This document shows, in pieces, positions 54,066 to 63,924 of a stretch of DNA of 64,000 bases; position 1 is the stretch's first letter, and each line of letters opens with the position of its first letter. The notes under the pieces are model-generated. The model was not told the origin of the DNA. It did no database searches and was given only the letters and a program-made list of their open reading frames with translations. Position numbers and translations under genes: made by a program. Source of the stretch: Gracilibacillus alcaliphilus. GTDB taxonomy: Bacteria; Bacillota; Bacilli; Bacillales; Amphibacillaceae. The stretch is taken from positions 12,415 to 76,414 of the forward strand of contig NZ_JAFBFA010000027.1 in the NCBI RefSeq assembly GCF_016909015.1, written 5' to 3'.

Positions 54066-55031
54066 ATGAAAGAACCATTAATTACTGTTGTTATACCTGT
54101 TTATAATGTAAGGGAATATTTATCTGAATGTATTGAATCGGTATTAAATCAATGTTATAAGAATATTGAAATAATTTGTGTTGATGATGGAAGTAATGAT
54201 GGTAGTAGCGAAATTTTAAAGCAATACGATATTCAACATTTTAATATAAAAGTTATAACACAGAAAAATCAAGGTCAATCTGCAGCAAGAAATCAAGGGA
54301 TTGAGTTAGCTCAAGGAAAATATATATACTTTCTCGATTCAGATGATTTGATATTGTCTGATACTTTTAGTTCATTAGTGCCCCAAATGGAAAAGTATCA
54401 TCTTGATATTATAAGGTTTGGTGCTAAATCATTTTCTAGTGGTAAGAACGTAGCTATAACCCATTCTACATATGATTTTAGTGACGAGTTTAATACTAAA
54501 AAAATATATAATAAAGAAGATTTCTTGCGAAAATCTAAAAATGCATTTTCTGCTTCACCAGTATTGTATATAATTCGAAAAGATATTCTTGCAGAGAATA
54601 ATATTTTATTTGAACCAAATATTATCCATGAAGATGAATTATTTACAACAAAGGTATTTATATCTGTTAATAGAGCTATGTATGCTTCGAAATTTTATTA
54701 CCATAGACGATATCGCGAAGGATCCACAATGACATCAAAGGCTCAATCAAAATTTTCTTTCGATTCTAAAGTCACAGTATTATATAGATTAATAGAACTA
54801 AAGACTTCAATCACAGATTTAAATGAAATTATGATAATTGAAGATAGGATTAATAATTTGATAAATTCGTTATACACATATTCAAAAATCGACTCAAGGT
54901 ATAAAAAATCTTGCATAAAAAATTTTTTGGTGAAAAATACAACCACTATGTATTATTTTAAAGCATTTCGTTTATTTATAAAGAGAAAAATATATGGTTT
55001 AAAGAATAGATTAAAACATTTATATAGATAA
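54066..55031 (+). CDS. GT2 glycosyltransferase
   Basis: The 321-residue protein has the GT-A start ITVVIPVYNVREYLSECIES, ICVDDGSNDGS near 40 and YFLDSDDL near 92. ATG 54066 is preferred over 54063 since AGGAG ends at 54059. It adds a sugar to the repeat unit at the inner membrane face. Confidence 0.9.
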   Translation: MKEPLITVVIPVYNVREYLSECIESVLNQCYKNIEIICVDDGSNDGSSEILKQYDIQHFNIKVITQKNQGQSAARNQGIELAQGKYIYFLDSDDLILSDTFSSLVPQMEKYHLDIIRFGAKSFSSGKNVAITHSTYDFSDEFNTKKIYNKEDFLRKSKNAFSASPVLYIIRKDILAENNILFEPNIIHEDELFTTKVFISVNRAMYASKFYYHRRYREGSTMTSKAQSKFSFDSKVTVLYRLIELKTSITDLNEIMIIEDRINNLINSLYTYSKIDSRYKKSCIKNFLVKNTTTMYYFKAFRLFIKRKIYGLKNRLKHLYR

Positions 55032-55069
55032 GTGCATGGTTTATATGATAAATAAAGGAGCCATATTTT

Positions 55070-56383
55070 ATGATTGCCAGTGATAGAATCGATTTGAAAA
55101 AAATTTGTATTATGATCTTGATTATATATGCTTATATTGCTTCACTTTTAGAAGCAGTATTTAATAGCCTTTTTCTACATATAGCAATTATTTTACTTGT
55201 TTTATTTATTATGTTTATAAGTGAAACAATAACAAAAAATAAATTTTTATTTTTTAAAACAGATTTGTTATTCATTTTATCTATTATTGGTATAATAGCA
55301 AGTTTACATAGCACAGAGTTTAGAACTAAAGAAATTGCTGTACCAATCGTTTATATTATGATCTTAATTATAACTTACTTTGTAAGAACTGAAGTTAAAA
55401 ATTATAAATCAAGTGCAAATCTAATAAAGTGGTTTTCTATTGTAATAGCTTTATCAGTAATTTTTTCTTATATTTTCCCCTCATTATATGAAAGATTATT
55501 TTTATCAACTCTTATTTCTGGTTATGCGGATAATATCAAGGAATTAATGGCTCAAGGATATTATACAGGTTTTACATCACAGGTGGCTTATAGTGCAGGG
55601 TATATAATTAACGGAATTGGTTTAATGTTTTGTATTTGGTTAGTAAATAAAAACACAAAAAACAAAGGGCTAAATGTTATTCTATTTTTTCTATTAGTAT
55701 TTGCGTTATTATTAACTCAAAAACGAGCACATTTGCTGTTTACCTTTATTTCTATAGTAATTGTATATTTGCAATTTTCTACTCATTATATTGAGAAATT
55801 CAAAAAGAGTATAAATCTAATTATTATAGGTGTAATTTCTTCTTTAGTAATCATCCCTTTACTACTATTGACAAGTGTTGGTGAAACTCTATTTTTTAGG
55901 TTAAGTATGACTATTCAAAATCTTAGCTTAGACCAGGATATTTCAAGTGGGAGATTAGATCTGTGGCATTTAGCATGGCAACTTTTTTTGAATAATCCAT
56001 TACTTGGTGTAGGATGGGGTAACTTTAGTTCGCATGTAGTAGGTACTGTAACGGTAGAAACAGAGATGCAAACCCATAATATTTATTTGCAAATATTAAG
56101 TGAAACAGGGATTTTTAGTGCGCTTGTAATATTTTTACCAATGTTTATAACTTATATAAAAACTTTTAAATTTGCTAGAATAATTTCATTAAAACAAAAT
56201 AGTTTTTCAATTGAAGCTAAAATTGGTATTCTTTATTCATTATTTTGTCAAACATTCTTTTTATTGTATGGACTTACAGGTAATCCAATATATGATTTTA
56301 GTTATTTCAGTATATATTTGATTTCTGTTGGATTATTCTATTCAATATTATCCAAAAATATAAATCAAAAGGAACGATATTAA
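55070..56383 (+). CDS. Wzy-like O-antigen/EPS polymerase
   Basis: The 437-residue membrane protein has about 11 hydrophobic segments and a large external loop (about 285-325) carrying SSGRLDLWHLAWQLFLNNPLL followed by GVGWGNF, the Wzy_C signature. It should polymerise repeat units outside the membrane. Its stop overlaps the next start (TAATG). Confidence 0.88.
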   Translation: MIASDRIDLKKICIMILIIYAYIASLLEAVFNSLFLHIAIILLVLFIMFISETITKNKFLFFKTDLLFILSIIGIIASLHSTEFRTKEIAVPIVYIMILIITYFVRTEVKNYKSSANLIKWFSIVIALSVIFSYIFPSLYERLFLSTLISGYADNIKELMAQGYYTGFTSQVAYSAGYIINGIGLMFCIWLVNKNTKNKGLNVILFFLLVFALLLTQKRAHLLFTFISIVIVYLQFSTHYIEKFKKSINLIIIGVISSLVIIPLLLLTSVGETLFFRLSMTIQNLSLDQDISSGRLDLWHLAWQLFLNNPLLGVGWGNFSSHVVGTVTVETEMQTHNIYLQILSETGIFSALVIFLPMFITYIKTFKFARIISLKQNSFSIEAKIGILYSLFCQTFFLLYGLTGNPIYDFSYFSIYLISVGLFYSILSKNINQKERY

Positions 56384-57477
56384 TGAAAAAAATTGGAATA
56401 ATAACGTTAAATGGGAATTTTAATTATGGGAATCGTCTTCAAAATTATGCATTACAAAAAGTAATCGAAAAAGAAGGAGCCCAAGTTGACACAATATTAG
56501 TTGATAAGTATAAAAAAAATAATGACGGGATTAGTATATTAATTAAAAGGAAAATAAAAAAATTACTTCAAAATGTGCAATTATACACTCCGAGTTATAA
56601 ATATGAAAGAATGAGATTGAATAAATTTATTTTCTTTTCAAAGAAATTTATTAAAGAAACCAACTTTTATATCTCTGATAACAATTTTCAAGAAAGTAAA
56701 ATAAAAGAGTATGATTATTTTGTTACAGGAAGTGATCAAGTATGGAATCCAGCTTTTAACAATGGGGTATCTTCCTATTTTTTAACATTTGCTCCGCTAG
56801 AAAAAAGGATATCCTATGCGGCAAGTTTTGGGGTATCTGAGATTCCACCAAAATACCAAGCAAATTATAAAGAATGGTTAGGAAATATTTCCTCTCTGTC
56901 TGTTAGAGAACAAGCTGGGGTTGAAATTATTAATCAATTAACTGGTAGGAAAGATGTTGAAGTTGTTTTAGATCCTACTTTATTGCTTAACTCTGAAGAC
57001 TGGTTAGATATTGCTAGTCCTCATAAGCATAAACCAAGTTCTAAATATTTACTAACCTATTTTTTAGGTGATGTTTCTGAGGAGACAGAAAAAGAAATAA
57101 AGTCAATAGCAGCACACTACTCTTTAGAAATTATACACTTAGCAAATAAAAAAGATATACATGCATATACTGCTGATCCAAGTGAATTTTTAGATTATAT
57201 TAACTCCTCTGAAGTCTTTTTGACTGATTCTTTTCATGGTTCTGTTTTTTCAATATTGTTCAGAAAGAATTTTGTAGTATTTGATAGACAAAGTAAAGGA
57301 CAGTCTATGAATTCAAGAATTGATACACTCTTAAATACTTTTAATTTATTGGATAGGAAATGGAAAAATATTAAGAATTATGAAAGTATTTTGAATATCG
57401 ACTATACGAATATAAATATAATTTTAAATGAAGAACGAGAGAAATCTTTGGCTTTTTTAAGAAATTCAATGAAGTAA
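56383..57477 (+). CDS. Polysaccharide pyruvyl transferase family protein
   Basis: The 364-residue protein begins IGIITLNGNFNYGNRLQNYA and contains YFVTGSDQVWNP near 108, VVLDPTLLL near 193 and FLTDSFHGSVFSILF near 284, all typical of the PS_pyruv_trans family. It would transfer pyruvate from phosphoenolpyruvate to a sugar as a ketal, giving the polymer extra negative charge. Confidence 0.9.
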   Translation: MKKIGIITLNGNFNYGNRLQNYALQKVIEKEGAQVDTILVDKYKKNNDGISILIKRKIKKLLQNVQLYTPSYKYERMRLNKFIFFSKKFIKETNFYISDNNFQESKIKEYDYFVTGSDQVWNPAFNNGVSSYFLTFAPLEKRISYAASFGVSEIPPKYQANYKEWLGNISSLSVREQAGVEIINQLTGRKDVEVVLDPTLLLNSEDWLDIASPHKHKPSSKYLLTYFLGDVSEETEKEIKSIAAHYSLEIIHLANKKDIHAYTADPSEFLDYINSSEVFLTDSFHGSVFSILFRKNFVVFDRQSKGQSMNSRIDTLLNTFNLLDRKWKNIKNYESILNIDYTNINIILNEEREKSLAFLRNSMK

Positions 57478-57528
57478 AGATAAAAGTATAGTATATAGAA
57501 TTAAAAATCGAAAGAAGTTGTTATATAT

Positions 57529-59058
57529 ATGAATCAATTAAGAAGTGGGGTTATTCTGTCATATTTATCTTTAATCGTTGCAATGATAGTGGCTCTGCTT
57601 TATACACCAATTATAATTAGATTATTAGGACAGTCTGAATATGGATTATATGCATTAATTGGTTCCTTTGCAGCATATTTTAGTGTTTTAGATTTAGGAT
57701 TAGGAAATGCAATTATAAGATATAATGCTAGAAACAGGGCCATAGGCAATGAGAACACAGGAGCTCAACTTAATGGCATGTTTTTAAAGTTGTATATGAT
57801 TATAGGTCTTTTAACAGTGATTTTAGGAGTTGTTTTTTACCAGTATATTGATGTTATTTTTGGAAATTCCTTAACTACTGATGAGCTGAAAAAAGGGAAA
57901 ATAATGGTGATTATACTTATAATAAATTTTTCTCTCTCATTCCCTCTTTCTATTTTTACTTCAATAATCCAGGCTTATGAAAGGTTTGTCTTTGTTAAAG
58001 TAGTAGAAATAGTTAGGTCTGTTGCAGCACCATTAATTACTTTGCCGATACTTATGGTTGGTTATGGAGCTGTATCTATGGTTGTGATCACTACAATAGT
58101 TAATTTAAGTCTTTTGATATACAAGATGTATTATTGTTTCAAAACATTAAAAATCAAAATTTCTTTTGAGAAAATTGATTATACCCTATTAAAAGAAATA
58201 TTGATGTATTCTTTTTTTGTATTTCTAGGAATTGTGGTGGATCAAATATATTGGAATACTGATCAATTTATATTAGGTGCATTATTAGGTACATTACCGG
58301 TTGCTGTTTATGCAATTGCAATGCAGTTTGTAAGATTATATATTAAATTCTCTACATCAATTAGTAGTTTATTCCTACCTAAGGTTTCTAAAATGATTGC
58401 ACAAAATGTATCTAATAATGAACTAACTGCTGATATGATCCGATATGGGAGAATTCAATTATTAATAATGCTTTTTATCTTATCTGGTTTCACTTTGTTT
58501 GGCCGTAGTTTTATACAAATTTGGGCTGGGGATTCATATAAAGACGCATATGTTATTACTTTGATTATTATGGTACCATTAACTATTACACTAATACAGA
58601 ACTATGGAATTTCTGTATTATATGCAAAGAACATGCAAAAATTCCGTTCATTAATACTAATAGTAATAGCTATTTTAAATATAGTGTTATCTATTCCTTT
58701 AGCTATTAAATTTGGAGAGATAGGTGTGGCATTTGCTACTACAATTTCTCTTGCATTAGGTAATATTTTGGCAATGAACTTGTTTTATCATTATAAAGTT
58801 GGAATTGATATGCTTTTATTTTGGAAAAACACCCTAAAAATTATCCCTTCTATAATAATATTGATGTTTGTGTGGGAAATATGGCAGTGGTTAGTTCCTT
58901 TTGATAGCATTTACATATATCTTATAGAGATCTCTATATTTAGTATTATGTACTTTGTAACATCATGGCGGTTTATTATGAATTCCTACGAAAAGCAAAT
59001 GGTTAAATCAGTTATAGGAAAACTGTTAAAACCAATTATTAAAAAAGGATGGTTATAA
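57529..59058 (+). CDS. Wzx-like polysaccharide flippase
   Basis: The 509-residue protein has 12-14 membrane segments and the family pattern YTPIIIRLLGQSEYGLYALI near the start and LDLGLGNAIIRYNA near 55. It should flip lipid-linked repeat units to the outside, where the Wzy-like protein polymerises them. Confidence 0.92.
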   Translation: MNQLRSGVILSYLSLIVAMIVALLYTPIIIRLLGQSEYGLYALIGSFAAYFSVLDLGLGNAIIRYNARNRAIGNENTGAQLNGMFLKLYMIIGLLTVILGVVFYQYIDVIFGNSLTTDELKKGKIMVIILIINFSLSFPLSIFTSIIQAYERFVFVKVVEIVRSVAAPLITLPILMVGYGAVSMVVITTIVNLSLLIYKMYYCFKTLKIKISFEKIDYTLLKEILMYSFFVFLGIVVDQIYWNTDQFILGALLGTLPVAVYAIAMQFVRLYIKFSTSISSLFLPKVSKMIAQNVSNNELTADMIRYGRIQLLIMLFILSGFTLFGRSFIQIWAGDSYKDAYVITLIIMVPLTITLIQNYGISVLYAKNMQKFRSLILIVIAILNIVLSIPLAIKFGEIGVAFATTISLALGNILAMNLFYHYKVGIDMLLFWKNTLKIIPSIIILMFVWEIWQWLVPFDSIYIYLIEISIFSIMYFVTSWRFIMNSYEKQMVKSVIGKLLKPIIKKGWL

Positions 59059-60455
59059 TGGTTAGTCAAGTTTCCGAATTAATGTCAACAGTAGTTGATA
59101 ATGATTATTGTATTGGTTGCGGTATTTGTGCTAGTTTTAAAAATTCTCCTATTAGCATGAGAATAGATGAAAATGGTAAATACATTCCATATATAAAACC
59201 AGAAGAGTTAAATGAACTTAGCGATCCAGTAATTGATGTATGTCCCTTTTCAGAAAATAATAATGTAGAAGATGTAATCGGCCAAGAAGTATTTGGGCAG
59301 CAATTAGATATCACTTATGATAAATACTCTGGTTACCATCTACAAGCATTTGCTGGGTATGTATTAGAAGAACCATATAGGAAAAAAGGAAGTTCTGGAG
59401 GCATGGGAAACTGGATTGCAGCAAAATTATTAGAAAATAATTTAGTTGATGGGATTATTCATGTAAAACCAACAGAAGATCCTTTATTTAAGTATGATGT
59501 ATCTAATGATGTAAATGAATTACTAAAAGGTTCTAAGTCTAAGTATTATCCAATTGAATTATCCGAAGTCTTAAACTTTGTTAGAAACAATAAAGGGAGA
59601 TATGCTATTATTGGAATTCCTTGTTATATTAAAGGTGTTCGGCTGTTAGAAAAGCAAGATAATATTTTAAACGAAAGAGTAAAATATCACATAGGTTTAG
59701 TTTGTGGTCATTTAAAAAGCGAAATGTTTGCTAAATCCATAGGATGGCAATTAGACGTGAAACCTCAAAGCTTGAAAGCAATAGATTTTAGAAAGAAATT
59801 GCCTGATAGGCCTGCGAATCATTATGGCGTTGAAGTAATGGGAGATGTAGAAGGTAAAGAATCAAAAGTTTCTTCACCAACAAGAGATTTATACACAACA
59901 AATTGGGGATACGGCTTTTTTAAATATAATGCTTGTGAATTTTGTGATGATATTCTTGCAGAGACAGCAGACATAACAGTAGGTGATGCATGGTTACCTG
60001 AGTATTCACAAGATAGTCTAGGTACAAATGTTATAGTAGTTCGAAATTCTGAGCTAAAGAGTTTACTTGAGCAATATAATGGAGAATCCATTCATCTAGA
60101 AAAAATTAGTTCAGATAAAGTCTATGATTCGCAAGCTGGAGGCTTTAGACATAGAAGAGATGGGCTGTCTTATAGATTGTATCTAAAAGATAAAGAAAAT
60201 AAATGGAGACCTAAGAAAAGAGTAGAGCCAAACAATAATCTTTCAAGAAAACGTAAGTTAACTTACGAACATCGCTCAAAACTCTCAATGGAGAGTTTTA
60301 GGGGGTATCGATATGCTATTGAACAAGGTGAATTTAAGTATTTCATTCAATATATGGAACCATTCATTAAAGAATACAAAAAAGTGATTAAGCCTAGTCT
60401 TCCTAAACGGGCTGCCTCTAAAATACTGAGAGAAATTAGGAGGATTATAAAGTAA
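59058..60455 (+). CDS. Coenzyme F420 hydrogenase/dehydrogenase beta-subunit-like iron-sulfur protein
   Basis: From ATG 59058 (sharing TAATG with the flippase stop) the 465-residue protein has DNDYCIGCGICASF near 16-29, a later CPF block, KKGSSGGMGNWIA near 112, GIPCYIKGVRLL near 190, GLVCGHLKS near 216 and CDDILAETADITVGDAWLPEY near 298. These are the FrhB domain motifs. Members often sit beside polysaccharide pyruvyl transferases in EPS clusters, so it probably acts in surface-polymer modification rather than in F420 metabolism. Exact reaction unknown. Confidence 0.85.
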   Translation: MVSQVSELMSTVVDNDYCIGCGICASFKNSPISMRIDENGKYIPYIKPEELNELSDPVIDVCPFSENNNVEDVIGQEVFGQQLDITYDKYSGYHLQAFAGYVLEEPYRKKGSSGGMGNWIAAKLLENNLVDGIIHVKPTEDPLFKYDVSNDVNELLKGSKSKYYPIELSEVLNFVRNNKGRYAIIGIPCYIKGVRLLEKQDNILNERVKYHIGLVCGHLKSEMFAKSIGWQLDVKPQSLKAIDFRKKLPDRPANHYGVEVMGDVEGKESKVSSPTRDLYTTNWGYGFFKYNACEFCDDILAETADITVGDAWLPEYSQDSLGTNVIVVRNSELKSLLEQYNGESIHLEKISSDKVYDSQAGGFRHRRDGLSYRLYLKDKENKWRPKKRVEPNNNLSRKRKLTYEHRSKLSMESFRGYRYAIEQGEFKYFIQYMEPFIKEYKKVIKPSLPKRAASKILREIRRIIK

Positions 60456-61141
60456 ATGTAAATAAAATTAATGTAATCAGTTTAATTTTTAATGCATTTA
60501 TTGAAGTAGAAAGTTCAAGGGTTGAAGATAAATTAATTTGCTTATAAAGCCTTTGAAACTATAATCTCTTTAGCTATTATTATTTTAATTTGTTACTATA
60601 TAAATAACAAATATTTACCATTGATATTATCTTTAAAAGTAATTATGATTAGGTGATTTTTAACTAAAATAGATATTATTTTAGTTAAAATAAGTTCTCC
60701 TAACACTTATGAAATTATTGACACTTAAGATAACGAGAAAAATTGAAAGATGAAAGAAGAAGAAGTTTTATTTCTTATATGCACATTCCTAAGATGATTG
60801 ATCATTTTTACGATTCAACTTTTTGAAGTGGATTTTAATCCTACTAAAAGAGCTTGTTAATAATATTAGTATTTTATAATTCATTTATAGTGTACATGTT
60901 TCCGTTATTAAAGTTATTTTTGATAGAAGAATGTAAAAGTTGGTGTTTGATATATCTCTATTCTACAAGGAATAAAAGTTTAGTTGTGAAAAATAAATTG
61001 CCATTCATACTTCTTGTTTAATGAGTATATCTTTGGAAGCTTTCCTGTGTATTGGAGTAATGCTTGAAGAGTCTTAAACATTTTTATGTTGCCTTTATTA
61101 TCGTGAGATTTATTATTATGTATTAAAGGAGTAAATAATAT
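60456..61141. other. 686-base AT-rich gap before ugd
   Basis: No gene was recognised. It holds a perfect 14-bp inverted repeat at 60658-60690 and short open stretches without ribosome sites. AAAGGAG just before 61142 belongs to ugd. Confidence 0.5.
60658..60690. repeat. Perfect 14-bp inverted repeat
   Basis: TTTTAACTAAAATA and TATTTTAGTTAAAA are separated by five bases. It could end the long EPS transcript (weak, AT-only stem) or be an operator. Confidence 0.5.
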
Positions 61142-62494
61142 ATGAAAAAAATAGCAGTAGCAGGGACAGGATATGTAGGATTAGTTACAGGTGTATGTAT
61201 GGCTGAAAACGGCCATTATGTAACTTGTGTAGACATCGATGAACAAAAAGTAAAGACAATGCGCAAGGGAATTTCTCCAATTTATGAAGATGGATTAGAA
61301 GAGTTAATGAATAAAAATATTGTTGCTGGCAGATTGCATTTTACGACAGATTACCAGAGTGCTTATCAAGAAGCAGAAGCAGTATTCATTGGTGTAGGTA
61401 CTCCTGAGCGAGAAGATGGATCAGCTGATTTAAAGTATATTGCTACAGTTGCACGGCAAGTGGCAGAATCTATTAATAAAGATTGTTTAGTTGTAGTGAA
61501 GTCTACAGTACCTGTTGGAACAAATGATAAAGTAGAACAATTTATTAATGATTTTCTGGTGCATGATGTAAGAGTAGAGGTTGCCTCTAATCCAGAATTT
61601 CTTGCACAGGGCTCAGCTGTCAAAGATACATTAGAGGCAGATAGAATTGTAATTGGAACAGAAAGCGAATGGGCAGAGTCAATATTAACTAGCATTTACG
61701 AACCATTTGGTATCCCTATTGTATCTGTTAATCGCCGTTCAGCAGAAATGATTAAATATGCGTCTAATGATTTTCTTGCGTTAAAAATTTCGTATATGAA
61801 TGATATTGCTAATCTTTGTGAACTAGTTGGCGCAGATATTCAAGATGTGGCAAAAGGTATGAGCTATGATGAAAGAATTGGCAATAAGTTTTTAAATGCA
61901 GGTATTGGATACGGTGGTTCTTGCTTTCCAAAAGATACAAGTGCTCTAGAGTTTATTGCAAGACAAAATGGGTATAATCTTCGAACAGTCAAAGCCACAA
62001 TAGATGTTAATATTGAACAGAAAATCAAATTATATGAAAAGGCAAGACAAAGAGTAATTACTTTTGATGGCATTAAAGTCGCAGTACTAGGATTAACATT
62101 TAAACCAGGGACAGATGATCTGCGTGAAGCTCCTTCTCTAGAAAATATCCCATTACTTTTAAAAGAGGGATCAGATATTTATGCTTATGATCCAGTAGGG
62201 TCAGACAATTTCCAACAGTTCTACCCAGAAGGGGATCATGATAAAGGAAGAATTACTTATGTTACTAGTCCGGAAGAGGCATTAACAGGTGCAAGTATAT
62301 GTTTTATCTTTACAGAATGGGGAGAAATAAAGGCAATTACACCAGATCAATATAGACACCTTATGCGTTCTCCATTGGTTTATGATGGAAGGAATATATA
62401 CGATGTACAAGAGATGGCTGATAGTGAAGTAGAATACTATTCAATTGGTAGGCCGCCAAAAGCAAAAAGTAGAGAAATAGCTGACTTACTATAA
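61142..62494 (+). CDS. ugd: UDP-glucose 6-dehydrogenase
   Basis: The 450-residue enzyme has the NAD motif GTGYVGLVTGVCMAENGH at the start, VVKSTVPVGT near 118, SNPEFLAQGSAV near 151 and GYGGSCFPKDTSAL with catalytic Cys 261. It oxidises UDP-glucose to UDP-glucuronate and is a known target of BY-kinases such as YwqD. The next gene converts the product to UDP-galacturonate. Confidence 0.96.
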   Translation: MKKIAVAGTGYVGLVTGVCMAENGHYVTCVDIDEQKVKTMRKGISPIYEDGLEELMNKNIVAGRLHFTTDYQSAYQEAEAVFIGVGTPEREDGSADLKYIATVARQVAESINKDCLVVVKSTVPVGTNDKVEQFINDFLVHDVRVEVASNPEFLAQGSAVKDTLEADRIVIGTESEWAESILTSIYEPFGIPIVSVNRRSAEMIKYASNDFLALKISYMNDIANLCELVGADIQDVAKGMSYDERIGNKFLNAGIGYGGSCFPKDTSALEFIARQNGYNLRTVKATIDVNIEQKIKLYEKARQRVITFDGIKVAVLGLTFKPGTDDLREAPSLENIPLLLKEGSDIYAYDPVGSDNFQQFYPEGDHDKGRITYVTSPEEALTGASICFIFTEWGEIKAITPDQYRHLMRSPLVYDGRNIYDVQEMADSEVEYYSIGRPPKAKSREIADLL

Positions 62495-62529
62495 GTTATC
62501 CGTTAGATATTTTCTGGGCTGAATTGAAA

Positions 62530-62571
62530 ATAACCATGTATCGTGATATTTTATATCATATACATGGTTAT
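62530..62571 (+). terminator. Terminator after ugd
   Basis: ATAACCATGTAT pairs with ATACATGGTTAT, with an inner stem TGATAT/ATATCA. The flanking T tract is short. The rest of the 325-base gap to 62820 shows no gene. Confidence 0.75.
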
Positions 62572-62819
62572 ATTTATAACTGAGACGAATCTAAGTACCA
62601 ATTATACATGATGTAGTCAAAAAGTCGAAAGAGCAAATTGAATAAAAAGGATCAGAACTTTTATATCATCTAAATAACGCACTAACTTAATACATACATC
62701 TTTGATTTAAGGTGATTGAAACTCATTTTATTGTAGAAGGTATAAAGAATATAGTATAGGCACACTTTGTTGGAAAACTAAAAGTTCGTAACATTGGTTA
62801 ATGGAGAGGCGGAGCATCT

Positions 62820-63836
62820 TTGGGTAAAGAGACAAAGGTACATTTAGTTACAGGAGCAGCTGGATTTATTGGTTATTACTTATCTAAGAAGTTGCTTGAT
62901 CAAGGCAAAATTGTTATAGGAATAGATAATCTCAATGATTATTACGATATAAAATTAAAAGAAAAACGTTTGAATTTATTAGAACCTTATAACAATTTTA
63001 TTTTTATAAAATTAGACTTAGCAGATAAAGAACAAATATTTAATTTATTCAAGACATATCAACCGATAGTTGTGATTCATCTTGCTGCACAAGGTGGAGT
63101 TAGATATTCCGCCGAAAACCCAGATGTCTATATTCAAAGTAATATTAATGGCTTCTACAATATCTTAGAAGCATGCCGTCATTATCCAGTAGATCATCTT
63201 ATCTATGCTTCATCCAGTTCTGTATATGGTGCAAATAAGAAGGTTCCATTTGAAGAAACAGATTTTGTTGATAATCCTGTATCCTTATATGCTTCAACAA
63301 AGAAAACAAATGAATTAATGGCACATACATATAGTTATTTATATGATATTCCTGCTACTGGTTTACGTTTTTTCACAGTTTATGGCCCTATGGGCAGACC
63401 AGATATGGCTTATTTTGGTTTTACTAATAAATTCTTTAGTAATGAACCGATCCAAATTTATAATAATGGTGATTTTGACAATGACTTATACCGTGATTTT
63501 ACCTATATTGATGATATTGTCGAAGGGATCGAGCGCCTAATCAGTCATAAACCAACTGGTGAGGTGAAACATGAAGTCTACAATATCGGTAATAATCAAC
63601 CTGAAAAGTTAATGACATTTATTGAGACCCTGGAGAAATGTATGAGTAAATCACTAGGTAAAGAAATGGTATTCGAAAAGCAATTTGAACCAATTAAGCC
63701 AGGTGATGTACCAGCAACATATGCCTCTACTGATAAACTACAAGCGGCTATTGATTTTAAACCACAAACTTCAATTGAAGATGGGTTACAGCAGTTTACC
63801 GATTGGTATGTGGAGTACTATGGAGTAAAAAGGTAG
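62820..63836 (+). CDS. UDP-glucuronate 4-epimerase (CapI-like)
   Basis: The 338-residue SDR has VTGAAGFIGYYLSKKLL near 10, AAQGGVRYSAENPDVYIQ near 90, YASSSSVYG near 128, YASTKKTNE near 156 and LRFFTVYGPMGRPDMA near 181, the last pair marking UDP-glucuronate rather than UDP-glucose epimerases. It gives UDP-galacturonate. The start is TTG with CGGAG seven bases upstream. Confidence 0.93.
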   Translation: MGKETKVHLVTGAAGFIGYYLSKKLLDQGKIVIGIDNLNDYYDIKLKEKRLNLLEPYNNFIFIKLDLADKEQIFNLFKTYQPIVVIHLAAQGGVRYSAENPDVYIQSNINGFYNILEACRHYPVDHLIYASSSSVYGANKKVPFEETDFVDNPVSLYASTKKTNELMAHTYSYLYDIPATGLRFFTVYGPMGRPDMAYFGFTNKFFSNEPIQIYNNGDFDNDLYRDFTYIDDIVEGIERLISHKPTGEVKHEVYNIGNNQPEKLMTFIETLEKCMSKSLGKEMVFEKQFEPIKPGDVPATYASTDKLQAAIDFKPQTSIEDGLQQFTDWYVEYYGVKR

Positions 63837-63854
63837 TCTCTCATCTGATAATTA

Positions 63855-63902
63855 AAAATAACCATGCAGCCTGACGTCTTTATCAGGTGCATGGTTATTT
63901 TT
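63855..63902 (+). terminator. Terminator after the UDP-glucuronate 4-epimerase gene
   Basis: AAAATAACCATGCA pairs with TGCATGGTTATTTT, with inner CTGA/TCAG, followed by T-rich sequence. Confidence 0.9.
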
Positions 63903-63924
63903 ATGTTGATTACGGCCAAGTTTT

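Noticed and set aside
59058..60455. Evidence for methanogen-like F420 metabolism
   Set aside because: The FrhB-like domain is common in EPS clusters of Firmicutes; no other F420 gene is seen.
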